From Avena insularis (lineage: Eukaryota > Streptophyta > Magnoliopsida > Poales > Poaceae), in NCBI GenBank assembly GCA_023614405.1, contig CM042684.1, positions 474,495,650 through 474,559,649 on the forward strand: DNA of 64,000 nt. The letters are read 5' to 3'. Every line of letters begins with the position of its first letter. Within the stretch, counting starts at the first letter, position 1. Below the pieces are notes generated by a model, which worked only from the letters and a program-made list of their open reading frames with translations, searched no databases and was not told the DNA's origin. The position numbers and the translations under genes were made by a program. Shown here piece by piece: positions 33,853 to 44,379 of this stretch.

Positions 33853-35074
33853 TGATACATTGCAAACGTATCTATAATTTTTGATGTTCCATGCTTGGTT
33901 TTATCCACTTTCTTGTGTTTTGTCCACACTTTGGAGTACTTTTCATATGATTTTTTGGACTAACCTATTAACAAGAGCCACAGTGCCAGCTGCCTGTTTT
34001 CTGCTGTTTTTGGTTCGAGGAAAGTCAAAAAATGAATATTCTCGGAATTGGATGGGACAAAAGCCAAAGTGCCTATTTTTCCGGAAGTCATCAAGTGCTA
34101 GAATACGAGACGAAGAAGGGCCAGATGCCGGCCACACCACCTGGCCACGCGGCCATTCTGGGCCCTCGCCAGGGGGTGGTGTGGGGGCCCCTGGCACCCC
34201 CTCGGCCTCCCCTTCTGACTATAAGATGCCCTCGGGACGTAAACCCTAAGTGCCCGACCAAAAATCCACGAAAGAGTCTGTAGCCCCCGTCATCTCCATC
34301 CCTAGATCGGGAGGGATCTGAAGCTCTTCCCGGCACCCTGAGAGGGAATTCACCACGAGGCCTTCTTCATCACCATGCAAGCCTACGGTGTGATGCGTGA
34401 GTAGTTCATCCTTGGACTACGGATCCATGTAGTAGCTAGATGGCTGGTTTTCCTCCTTTCTGCTTTCATGTCTAGATCTTGTGAGCTCCGTTCATGATCA
34501 AGATCATCTATTTGTAATTCTGCATGTTGTGTTTGCGGGGATCCGATGGATATTGAGATGCTATTTCAGATTGATTTTGATTTTATCATGTCTTTGTTAT
34601 TTGTCAATTGCCCCGCTGTAATTTGTTCATCCAACATTTTATCTATCTAACGAGAGCCACCTCTAGTGAACTATGGATCCCGGTCCTTTCTTTTACATTC
34701 AATCTACAATCTTTTACTGCTTTGTGTTTACTTTCTGCAAACTTTTACTTCTTTCCATTCGATACGTTTAATCTTTTGTTTTCAACAAAACACGGTGAGA
34801 TTGACAACCTCATCACAAGTTGGGGACAAAGTTCTGTGGTTGTGTTGTGCAGGTCTCCATGTTTGTACTAGCACCGGTAGTGCGCCCTGCCAAAGCTCAG
34901 CTAGTAACACCTTTGGGATGTTTCCTTGCTCCTACTGGTTCGATTAAACCTTGGTTTCATAACTGAGGGAAACTTGCTGCTGTGCTCATCATACCTTCCT
35001 CTTGGGGTTCCCAACGAGCTCTACATCAACACCGCCATCAAGCATTTTTCTGGGCGTCGTGCATTGAGCCATCA
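33853..35074 (+). repeat. 5' LTR of element C (1,222 bp, deleted)
   Basis: It starts TGATACATTGC and ends TGAGCCATCA. Relative to the 3' LTR it lacks about 0.4 kb (equivalent to about 39535-39935). The deletion lies between two copies of TATTTGT, one of which remains at 34598-34604. Confidence 0.9.
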
Positions 35075-35084
35075 AACATTTTTC

Positions 35085-35102
35085 TGGCGCCGTTGCCGGG
35101 GA
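35085..35102 (+). other. Primer-binding site of element C
   Basis: TGGCGCCGTTGCCGGGGA is identical to the site of element B. Confidence 0.8.
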
Positions 35103-35292
35103 GTCAAGGACATCTTCACAAGGGGAGTCCCTCATAACCAATCTCTTTACTTTGTTGTTTTTGTTTTGCTTAGTTTCTTTTTGCTCTGTTTGCTTGTTTT
35201 GTTCTTCAAAAAACACAAAAAAATTAGTTTTACTAGTTTGCTTTCTTATTTCAAAAACACAAAAAATTTAGTTCGTATCTTGAGTTGCCACT

Positions 35293-36152
35293 ATGTCTAG
35301 CCTTGCTCCAGTCACTATGTCACCCGAGGAAATGATTTTCACTTTTAAACAAGGAATTGAGGAAAGTTTTAAGGAAGCTTGGTCTAGAATCTCCGATCTA
35401 CATGAAAAAACTGAGCCTAAAATGACTCAAAGCTTGTTCCTTAGCAGTTTTTACCTTGGGATTGCTCTTTGCTATAGATATGCTTTAGATGATGTTGTGG
35501 GAGGATATTTCCTCCAATGTAATGAGGATGATGTTATTAATGCTATAAAGAAGTTGATCCTCACTTACAACATGCCTAGCCAAACTGATATTTCTTTCGC
35601 AAAAATATTTGCTAGGTTGAACACTCTTGAGACTAGCACTACTAGCTTAAAAGATTGCTGTAATACACTTAGGGAGTATCACAATTATGTTCCAATAAAT
35701 TCTGAACCATCAAAGTGGCTCACTACAGTAAAGATTGAGATAAACACTGAAACTTCTCAAGCCCGCTGTGATATCATGTCTGAATTTTGACTTATGCCCA
35801 AGGATATTTATGAATCTCTGAATACTTAGGGGCTTACTGAAGGAGGAAAAGAAATATCTCTTGCTAATAATACTACCATATTACCTCTTGTAATAGCTGA
35901 AGGAGTGTTTACAAAGATCCTTGGGAAAATGATTTTTACTGATTATCTTGTTATTGAATGTGCTGGAAAAGGACAAATTACACTTGGAAGGTCCCTATTT
36001 GAACTCCTTGGAGCAATAATAGATGTGGGAAAGGGGACCATGCAACTTTCTTCTCCACCAAACAATCACATTTTCCCCAAGGTTAAGAATAAAAGTAAGA
36101 GACGTAAGGGCAAGAAATTTGGTCTTAATGCTTCTTCACTTGAGAACACTTG
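35293..36152 (+). pseudogene. gag: Gag-like protein with inactive protease-like domain, element C
   Basis: The first ATG at 35293 opens 165 codons (start MSSLAPVTMSPEEM). The motif FKEAWSRISDLHEK and the following helices resemble Gag of non-autonomous Triticeae gypsy elements. A TGA at 35788-35790 and a TAG near 35829 interrupt the frame, after which it continues to TGA at about 36152. The C-terminal part (residues ITLGRSLFELLGAIIDVGKG) resembles the second half of a retropepsin fold, but I see no DTG or DLGA active site. If restored it might package RNA, but it could not cut a polyprotein. That functional statement is inference. Confidence 0.65.
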
Positions 36153-38853
36153 ATTTTTTCTTGCTTCTTATGCCTAACTTAAAGGAGTTAAAGAAAAGTA
36201 CTTATTGGGAGATAATCCAAAAGTTTTATATGAGTCTTGGAAGTTATTACTTTAGTAATAACCGCTCCTTATCCTTTTTATTTGCTTTTTGTGCCAAGAG
36301 TAACCTCTAATGAGTGAGAAGTAATGATTGAGAAAGTTGCTGTCCCGAAATAGATTTTTGTGCTTCACCGTAAAAATTATTGAGAGATCTCTGTATGTCG
36401 GCTTGATCTGTAATTTTTTGTGATTCTGCCCCAGGTTGTTATCTAACTTTCGTTAGTTCAACCCTTTTTGATTTGAGCAACAGAAGGTCTTCGAAAAAAT
36501 TCGTCTTTACCTTCTGGTCTGTTTTGACAGATTTCTGCCATTTTCTGCATTTGCTTCTTGTTGGTTCCTTCTTGAGTTCTTTTGGGGAATTGAGCTTTTT
36601 GAGGGAAGTGCTACAGTATCTAGTGTTCTAATGGAAGTTTATTTGGTGTTAGAACTGAACCTTGAGACTTATTTATCTTAAGTGCACTAATGTTGCTAAT
36701 GAGATTGTGTGAAGTTTTGTATGAAGGAAAATTTTCAGGTGTATGGAAGGAATGAGTAATGAGATGAAGGATGGACTAAATCTCAATCTTGGGGATGCCA
36801 CGCGTGTCACCCCAAGAAATATCCAAGAAGTACAAGCTTCAAAGCTTGGGGATGCCCAAGGCATCCCCTTCTTCATCAATAAAAATTCTAGGTTTCTTCC
36901 AAACGCTTCATTTTTATTGTTTCATGCACAGTTGTGTTGTTCTTGGAGCGTCTTCTTTTTCATTTTCGTTTTGGTTTTTCGTTTGCTTTTGTTTGCTGAA
37001 TAAATTGGCTGGACCCCCTCTTTCATACATTGGTTTCCAAATAGTTTGGTTTGGTTTGGAAAAGAGTAGGAAAGTTCATACTTATGTGGTAAAAAGAGCT
37101 CGTTTTTGACTGTGGCCTATGCTTTGTCGTGCCATGCTTGATATTGTTTTGGCTTTATGCTTAGTATTCTTTGCTGTAGCATGACTTGTTATAAACAATT
37201 GAGATTGCTTAATGTACCTTGGATGAATCATGCGTTGTTTTAGCATATTAAAGCATAGTATAGTGGTATTCTCCTTTAATGCTTTATTTGGGTTGACTTG
37301 GCGCATGCTCACACCATGTTATGACTATCCAAAGTCACCATAGCCTTTATGATCCTTTAGTTTTCAACTTGTAGTATCACTTTATGCTTTGATCAATGAT
37401 GTTTTGTCGCTCTGCATGATTATGGCCCTTATTGCTCTCTTAGTTTGTCGCTCCCAGTCTTTTGCTAACCTCCACAACCAAGTATGAGTTCCACTCATGC
37501 ATCCAACTCCCTAAACCGAGTTATTCCAAAGAGTCCACCATACCTACCTACTAGCTTATGCTATTCCAAGTATATTCATGCTTTTGTTTACCTTCCAAAT
37601 TAAACTTGTTATGAGAAAACTAATGATTAAAGCTCTCACAAACTTGATGGCATACTTTACTTTATTGCCTCTAATAAACTTGAACCATTGGGTCCTTCTT
37701 TGTTGCGTATATGCTTGCGCTTTATAAGTTGAAATTAGCAGAACCATGTTTCATGGGGAACGCTTTCAACATTGCACTTGAACTTTGTACCCCGTTGATA
37801 TCATGTTCTTTTGCTTACGGATCCTGGTGGTGTGAAATAAAAGTGGAACTTGTAAGATCATGGAGTTTGTATGTGTGTTAGAGAAACGCCTGGGCCGCTA
37901 GCCTAAGCCATGACTAATCATGGTGGAAACTTGCACCATCACCATAATGAGCACTCTATGAAGCATCCTCAATAAAAACCTATGCAAATAGCAAATAAAA
38001 AGACCGCTGAGATGCTCATTGTCTGCTTGCCTTGTCATTTTGATTATGGGAAAGCTCCCGTATCACGTGCAAGGGGTACCCCGTTAGCGGTTCTTAATGA
38101 TACACATATACTTACAATGACAAGAGCTTACTCATGACTGAAGTTGAGTAGCATGAGGATCGGTCTTCATAAGTAAGGGGAATGAGATTTCGGTTTATAG
38201 CTTGTCAAGCATATCCTCTTAGTTGTGTCACTTTAACCTTAATCACCTTAAAGATGCTTATGATAGGGGCAATGAGAGCTGAAAGCTATAAGTACCATAA
38301 TTTTTGGAAGCTCTTTATGAGACTTGAATCCCTACTTCCTTTTATAAAAAGGCCTTTCTTCCACCATTATATTGAGTCTCCACCTTCTACCTTTATGCAC
38401 CTACTTTGAGAGCATAGGGACCATTCTTAGTTCTATGTGCATTGTCCCAAGACTAGTTGATTGATGCATAACTTGTTATTGCTTGTTTTAAACTATTGTA
38501 TCTAGTCACTCTTATGAACTTTGAAGGTATCCTATGCATTTATATTTGCTACTCTATTGAGGGACAAGCTGAATACTATTATGCTATGTTTTCTTTATGT
38601 GAAACAAACAAATATCTTGCAAAGCATTGTTATTCATGAATTCTTTGTTTGTGCCATTTCATGTTGCATCATAGTTTCTTTGCTTATTGCTAGAACTGTC
38701 TTTCATGTTATGATTGAAGTACTATGATCCCGGCTTTGAATGTTTTGCAAATACTTTGATCAAGTCTTTGATGGTGCATGTCACCTCAAAAATTATTTTT
38801 TCTTTTTATCACTTACCTACTCGAGGACGAGCAGGAGTTAAGCTTGGGGATGT
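36153..38853 (+). other. Long non-coding internal region of element C
   Basis: About 2.7 kb carries no supported gene. 36237-36560 aligns with the foreign segment of element A. 37080-38850 aligns with the internal part of D, and about 37530-38370 with the 3' modules of A and B, including GGGGTACCCC at 38073-38082. The 106-codon ORF near 36789-37109 is not conserved in D and is likely chance. Confidence 0.8.
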
Positions 38854-40404
38854 TGATACATTGCAAATGTATCTATAATTTTTGATGTTCCATGCTTGGT
38901 TTTATCCACTTTCTTGTGTTTTGTCCACACTTTGGAGTACTTTTCATATGATTTCTTGGACTAACCTATTAACAAGAGCCACAGTGCCAGCTGCCTGTTT
39001 TCTGCTGTTTTTGGTTCGAGGAAAGCCAAAGAGATGGAGAAGGGCCAGAGGCCAGCCACACCACCTGGCCACGCGGCCATGCTGGGCCCGCGACAGGGGG
39101 TGGTGTGGTGGCCCCTGGCACCCCCTCGGCCTCCCCTTCCGACCATAAGATGCCGTCGGGACATAAACCCTAAGTGCCCGATCAAAAATCCATGAAAGTG
39201 TCTGTAGCCGCCGTCATCTCCATCCCTAGATCGGGAGGGATCTGAAGCTCTTCCCGGCACCCTGCCGGAGAGGGGAATTCACCCTGGAGGCCTTCTTCAT
39301 CACCATGCAAGCCTCCGGTGTGATGCATGAGTAGTTCATCCTTGGACTACAGATCCATGTAGTAGCTAGATGGCTGGTTCTCCTCCTTTGTGCTTTCATG
39401 TCTAGATCTTGTGAGCTCTGTTCATGATCAAGATCATCTATTTGTAATTCTGCATGTTGTGTTTGCGGGGATCCGATGGATATTGAGATGCTATTTCAGA
39501 TTCATTATTGATTCTATCATGTCTTTGTTATTTGTGATCTTGCATGCTTTCCGTTGTTAGTAGCTATCTTGGCCAAGTAGATGCTAGCAACTCCAAGAGT
39601 TAGTATTTATGCTCGATAGTGGGTTCATGCCTCTGGTAATCTGGGGAAGTGACAAAAATCTCTAAGGTACTAGATGTGCTGTTGCTACTAGGGAGAAAAC
39701 AACAATCCTTTGTTCATAGAACAATCGTATTGTTTACTTTACACGCAGTTCGTAAAGCAATAACCTATTGCTTGCAACTTAATACTGGAGGGGGTTCGGA
39801 TGATAACCTGAAGGTGGATTATTAGTCATAGATGCAGTTGGATGGCGGTCTATGTATAATGTTGTAATGCCCAATCAAGTCTCAAAGGAGTCAAGATGAT
39901 TAGTATATGCATGTATTGCTTTCTCGATATTTGTCAATTGCCCCACTGTAATTTGTTCACCTGGCATGTTATCTATCTAAGGAGAGCCACCTCTAGTGAA
40001 CTATGGATCCCGGTCCTTTCTTTTACATTCAATCTACAATCTTTTATTGCTTTGTGTTTACTTTCTGCAAACTTTTACTTCTTTCCATTCGATACATTTA
40101 ATCCTTTGTTTTCAGCAAAACACGGTGAGATTGACAACCTCATCGCAAGTTGGGGACAAAGTTCTGTGGTTGTGTTGTGCAGGTCTCCACGTTGCTACTA
40201 GAACCGGTAGTGCGCCCTGCCAAAGCTCAGCTAGTAATACCTTTGGGGTGTTTCCTTGCTCCTACTGGTTCGATTAAACCTTGGTTTCATAACTGAGGGA
40301 AACTTGCTGTTGTGCTCATCATACCTTCCTCTTGGGGTTCCCAACGAGTTGTACATCAATACCGCCATCAAGCATTTTTCTGGGCGCCGTGCATTGAGCC
40401 ATCA
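38854..40404 (+). repeat. 3' LTR of element C (1,551 bp)
   Basis: It starts TGATACATTGC and ends TGAGCCATCA. It lacks a short stretch near 39025 that the 5' LTR retains (about 34030-34105). The full ancestral LTR was therefore about 1.6 kb. Confidence 0.9.
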
Positions 40405-41871
40405 CAAAGCTTCTTGAATAGGTTCATCAGGGCCTTGTTCCTGAACTGCGAGAAAAAGTTAGCCCCTAGATGCCGCATGCACCAATGACCCTGCATGTCT
40501 AGCCATGGAGTTGGTTCATCAGGAGCAGGCTGAGTCAGCTTCCTTATCGCGCTGAGTATACCCGGATGCCTATCATGAAGGACGCATACATTCGGTATAT
40601 CCCTCACAATTGCTATCTTCAGCTGCCTAAAAAACCATACCCAACTCTCGATGTTCTCGCTCTCCACGAAAGCAAATGCAAGTGGAACAACTTGATTGTT
40701 CCCGTCTTGACCTATGGCAGTCAAGATCTGGCCCTCAGATTGCAAAGGAGAAATGTACCATCCACACAAATGACTGGTCGACAGTGAGTGAAAGCTTCTA
40801 TGCATATAGCAAATGAGAAGAACACTCGATGCAGCACCCTCAAATTGGGTTCTTGAGGCAATGTAAAGTGTTGTATGTCGAGGTATGTGCCTGGATTCCT
40901 AGCCTGTAGTGTCTGCAGCATCCGAACAACACAGTCGTATCCATCTCGAAACGAACCAAATCTTGTCTCCAGTGCCCTCTGCTTAGTCCCCCAAGCCTTT
41001 CCGTAAGAAATATTGTAGCGAAATCTGATAGCAACTTTGTTGATGATAGCTTTCACCACCATGGCTTTGGTCTCCACTATCTCAATGTATAACAGTCTAG
41101 CCAGGAGGGTTGACGTGAGATTATGATGGTCTTGAAGGACATTGTCAAGTTGACATGTGTGCTGCACAACATCGCTAACCTTCCAGTTGGTGTCATATCG
41201 AGGACGATGGGTATGGACCCTGGCCGGACATCTGGCTACCTCGCAAACCAAAGTCAAATATTGTTGGTATGACACCTTCGTTTTGAAAACCCGTTGCGTG
41301 GACAATGCCCACTCAACGATTGCTTCCTGTAGATGCCTCTTGCTAGGATATAATGCACCAATGGAGATGTCGTTGGCGTGATAGTGCCACGAGGAATCAT
41401 GCCCATCGTTCACATTCCTTGCTATTGTGTGGTCTTCATTCCATGATGCCGGAATAGGTTGGTCCTCTTGATCAGACTCAGCGGAATCATAAGAGCTATC
41501 ACTGTACCCTTCTGAATCTTCGGCTTCCATCTGATCTTGCAACCAACCGTCGTGTATCTTGTCCTCATCGACCTCACCACTGAAAATATCTTCTCCTGTC
41601 CCTTGACTACCTTCAGCTGATTCATGTCCACCATCCTCGGTGTGTGCAAAACTACTCTGACCAGGTTCATAACTACCACCATCGGTGTGTGCATAACTAC
41701 TCTGACCAGTTCATAACCACCACCGCCATCTTGGCCTTGACTGCTCTGGTCATCATAGTAGCCACCACCACCTCCGTCTTCGGCTTGACTGCTCTGCTCA
41801 TGATCATAACCACCACCAGCATGGTGTGTCTAACTACTCTGGCCCTGATCATAAACAGGCTCTTTTGCCAT
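40405..41871 (-). pseudogene. MULE transposase, segment 1 (N-terminus, DNA-binding and catalytic domains)
   Basis: An ATG at 41871 on the minus strand opens a Gly/Gln/Ser-rich N-terminus with repeated GGGY and QSS units, interrupted by TAG at 41830-41832 and a frameshift near 41710. The acidic stretch and the MuDR-type DNA-binding domain follow at about 41390-41140 (residues ALYPSKRHLQEAIVEWAL, CEVARCPARVHTH, HTCQLDN). The MULE catalytic domain begins near 40790: CVDGTF holds the first Asp, then after a frameshift near 40750 come GQILTAIGQDGNNQVVPLAFA and HDRHPGILSAI, which holds a likely second Asp. The chain runs into the CAAAG duplication of element C. It would cut and paste the MULE ends, but this copy is dead. 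Confidence 0.9.
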
Positions 41872-43220
41872 AGGAAGCACTAAGACAATGGGGTTAACTA
41901 CCCTATGCAGACAGGCTTTCACCCATTTGACCCATTTAGCTTGCTCCTCTATCGGTCTCAAAAAAAATCAGGTTTAATCCTTGACTTAGTCTATAATACA
42001 TGCACACCGACATTATGGGTGGGAGGGAGCCCTTAACAAGCAGATAACCAATCCTTCAACTCAATAATGGATATTGTTTCAGGATCCTGGAGCACTTCAT
42101 CAATACAATAAAAGTCGCTCCAATCAACTCCATGCTGGGTTTTTTTATGACACCATCACCATAGTAGAACCTAAACACTACATTATTGGACATAACTTCC
42201 GATCTAAAAAAATAACACAATTTGTCAAATGCCCGTACAATGGCAGATTTTAGCCCACAAATATACTAATAATCCTATAGCCGAATAATCTTGCATAGCC
42301 CGCAAATATACTTATAATTCTATAGCTGAATAATCTGGCAGCTAACCTACCATATCCAGAACTACAGATAAAATAAAAATACACAAACGACTACAATTAG
42401 CAAGAAATTAGGGTTTACCCTTGAAGCGTGAGAAATCCTGCCGTGCAGCTGCCTCCACTCAACGGATCGGCAACCCCACTCAAGAACAGCTGCCTCCACT
42501 CAAGCTGCACCCCCAGCCTCCACCATAGCCAATGCCCCTAAAAAACTCCACCAAATCCCTTAAAAAATGCCTCAAATCACCTCACCAGACTATCCCATTA
42601 GTAGATCGGGACTCTACTAACCGTCTAATGTGCTTCAGCAGCATCTATTGGTGGAAAACGGTGCAAAACTGATCTTCAAATTAGTGCAGCTCGCGTAAGA
42701 AGAAGAACTAGCCAGAAGAACACGAGAGAGAGCGAAGGAGGAAGAAGCTAATGCACCATCGGGGCGGGGTGGGGCTGGGCGCGGCGTGGGGATATGGAGG
42801 CAGCTCGTCTGCGCCTCAAAAGACAACGCCCCTCGTCGGTGCCTCAAAAGACGACGCGCGTCGGTCGGCTTTCCAAAAGACGATGCGAGCCGGTCGTTTT
42901 TTCAAGTAACGACGCCGAAGCGTGTCCGCCCTTGGTCCGGGGCGGGGCCGCCCGACGCTGAAAGCGCTCTCTACGATCCCGTGAGGTGGGTCTTGGCGCT
43001 CCTTTCTGCGTCTCAAAAGACGGCCCGGGACGGTCGGCTTTTCAAAAAACGATAGGTTCTGTTCGTCCGTTGAAAAAACGACACCACGTTAGAGGTAATT
43101 TCCTATTCGTGAAATTGATTAAAAAAATATATTATTTAAAAAAAATAGCGTTTTAGGAGCTCTAGTTGTATGTAGAGTAACAAAATGATTTCGTTCACGG
43201 GAAAAAGTCATTTCTCCGTA
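41872..43220 (-). other. 5' flanking region and probable right terminus of the MULE
   Basis: No further gene is seen. From 42820 to 43080 the sequence is GC-rich, with repeated words such as TCAAAAGACGACG, CCAAAAGACGATG and TCAAAAAACGATAG, which look like subterminal repeats. An AT-rich stretch with CCCGTGAACGAAATC on the minus strand lies at 43150-43205. The element probably ends between 43170 and 43225, but the other terminus is outside the window, so the inverted repeat cannot be confirmed. The GC-rich ORFs here are chance. Confidence 0.45.
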
Positions 43221-43339
43221 GTGCTCTTCTTCGGACAAGAATATCACATGATGCATCCTGATCACGTGGTGAATGATAAATGGCGCTTTCCCTTTTCAAG
43301 TTGCATTATCCGATTCTGCCGCATTCTTATCTCTTTTGT

Positions 43340-43740
43340 GAAATTCCACCGATTTCATTAATAATCCTCAACAGTGGTACAAAAATGACCAAAAATAATA
43401 AAAATTACAAATAGGTCATTGGACCACCTAACGACGACTATAAACACTAGCACGAGTCGAAGGCGCGCCGCCGTCTTCGCCCCTCCATCACCGGAGCCGG
43501 GCAAAACTTGTCGTAGTAGAGCTTGTTGTAGTAGACAGACGGGAAGTCGTCGTGCTAAGGCCACAAAGGACCAGCGTACTAGAGCAACAACCATCGCCAA
43601 TGATGACAACCATAGATCGGAAGAAACTGATATGAAAACACAGGAACGAACACGAAAACAGACCGAATCCCAGAAGATTGGCCGGACAAACGACTCCACA
43701 CGCCCTCCGTCGGCATGCATTTTGCGAGAAACTTAACAAA
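43340..43740 (-). repeat. Dispersed GC-rich repeat, retroposon 3'-end type
   Basis: The minus strand reads as a GC-rich block ending in a region with TTGTACCACTGTTGAGG and ATTAATGAAATCGG. I recognise this type from many places in Triticeae genomes, often at 3' ends of transcripts. Overlapping ORFs on both strands are not supported. The family name and class are uncertain. Confidence 0.35.
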
Positions 43741-44089
43741 AAGAAACGCTGCTGCTGGTGCTATCACAAAAGAGAGACACCGGGGCATCTTACCATCTCA
43801 TCTAACCAGTACTAATAACTAGCATTAGTATGCCACGTTACGATTAATTCCTTTTGTAATCGCTCAAGCTGGAGCTTATGTAATTATGTTGCGAGTGGTC
43901 ATTGGCCCATTGACGCTTCAGACACACACAAGCTCTCCCCTCGTTTACACGTCCAGTTTGCACTTACAGTTCGAAGTGAACAAATTCAGCGCCCAACTCC
44001 ATTCCTTTTTAAGAGCATAAATTCTTTGGTTGGTTTCTATCACATACTCCATGCTTAACTTCATTCCATTATATAAGGATGCAAAAGGG
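43741..44089. other. Unassigned stretch
   Basis: I see no gene, repeat or motif that I can support here. Confidence 0.5.
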
Positions 44090-44211
44090 GAACCTTTAGG
44101 GTACCCTCTACCCTACTTAGTAAAAAATGAATTTTTCACAAATCTCAACTTTTTGAGAAAACTAGTTCATTTGTTTGTACTAGAGTAAAATAGAGGGTAC
44201 CCTAAAGGTTC
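44090..44211. mobile_element. MITE of 122 bp with perfect 21-bp terminal inverted repeats
   Basis: Positions 44090-44110 and 44191-44211 are exact reverse complements. The repeat includes AACCTTTAGGGTACCCTC. The interior is AT-rich and has no coding capacity. The target duplication is unclear; A-rich bases lie on both sides. The superfamily is not determined. Confidence 0.75.
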
Positions 44212-44379
44212 AAAACTGGCATCTCTACAATTATAAGAAACTATTGGAATGTCACACAATTTTTAGATAAGTTTACTCAACAAAAACAACATCATGGATT
44301 ACTAGCAAATCTAATTTTCAGATAAGTGCATAGGAAAGACTAAGGACTAGTCTTTAAAATTAATTGTTAGAATGCTTAT

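Larger units (their letters stand above)
33853..40404 (+). mobile_element. Non-autonomous gypsy-type element C (6.55 kb)
   Basis: The LTRs are 33853-35074 and 38854-40404, the PBS 35085-35102, a gag-like gene 35293-36152, then about 2.7 kb without coding capacity, and a purine-rich tract (AAGCTTGGGGATGT) before the 3' LTR. CAAAG flanks both ends. No reverse transcriptase, RNase H or integrase is present, and the spacing leaves no room for a simple late deletion inside pol. It shares its PBS with A and B and shares the 3' non-coding module with A, B and D. This is the structure of a non-autonomous partner family. Confidence 0.92.

Noticed and set aside
43358..43788. Overlapping ORFs of about 70-120 codons on both strands
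   Set aside because: They fall in a dispersed repeat, and frames on both strands are open only because of base composition.
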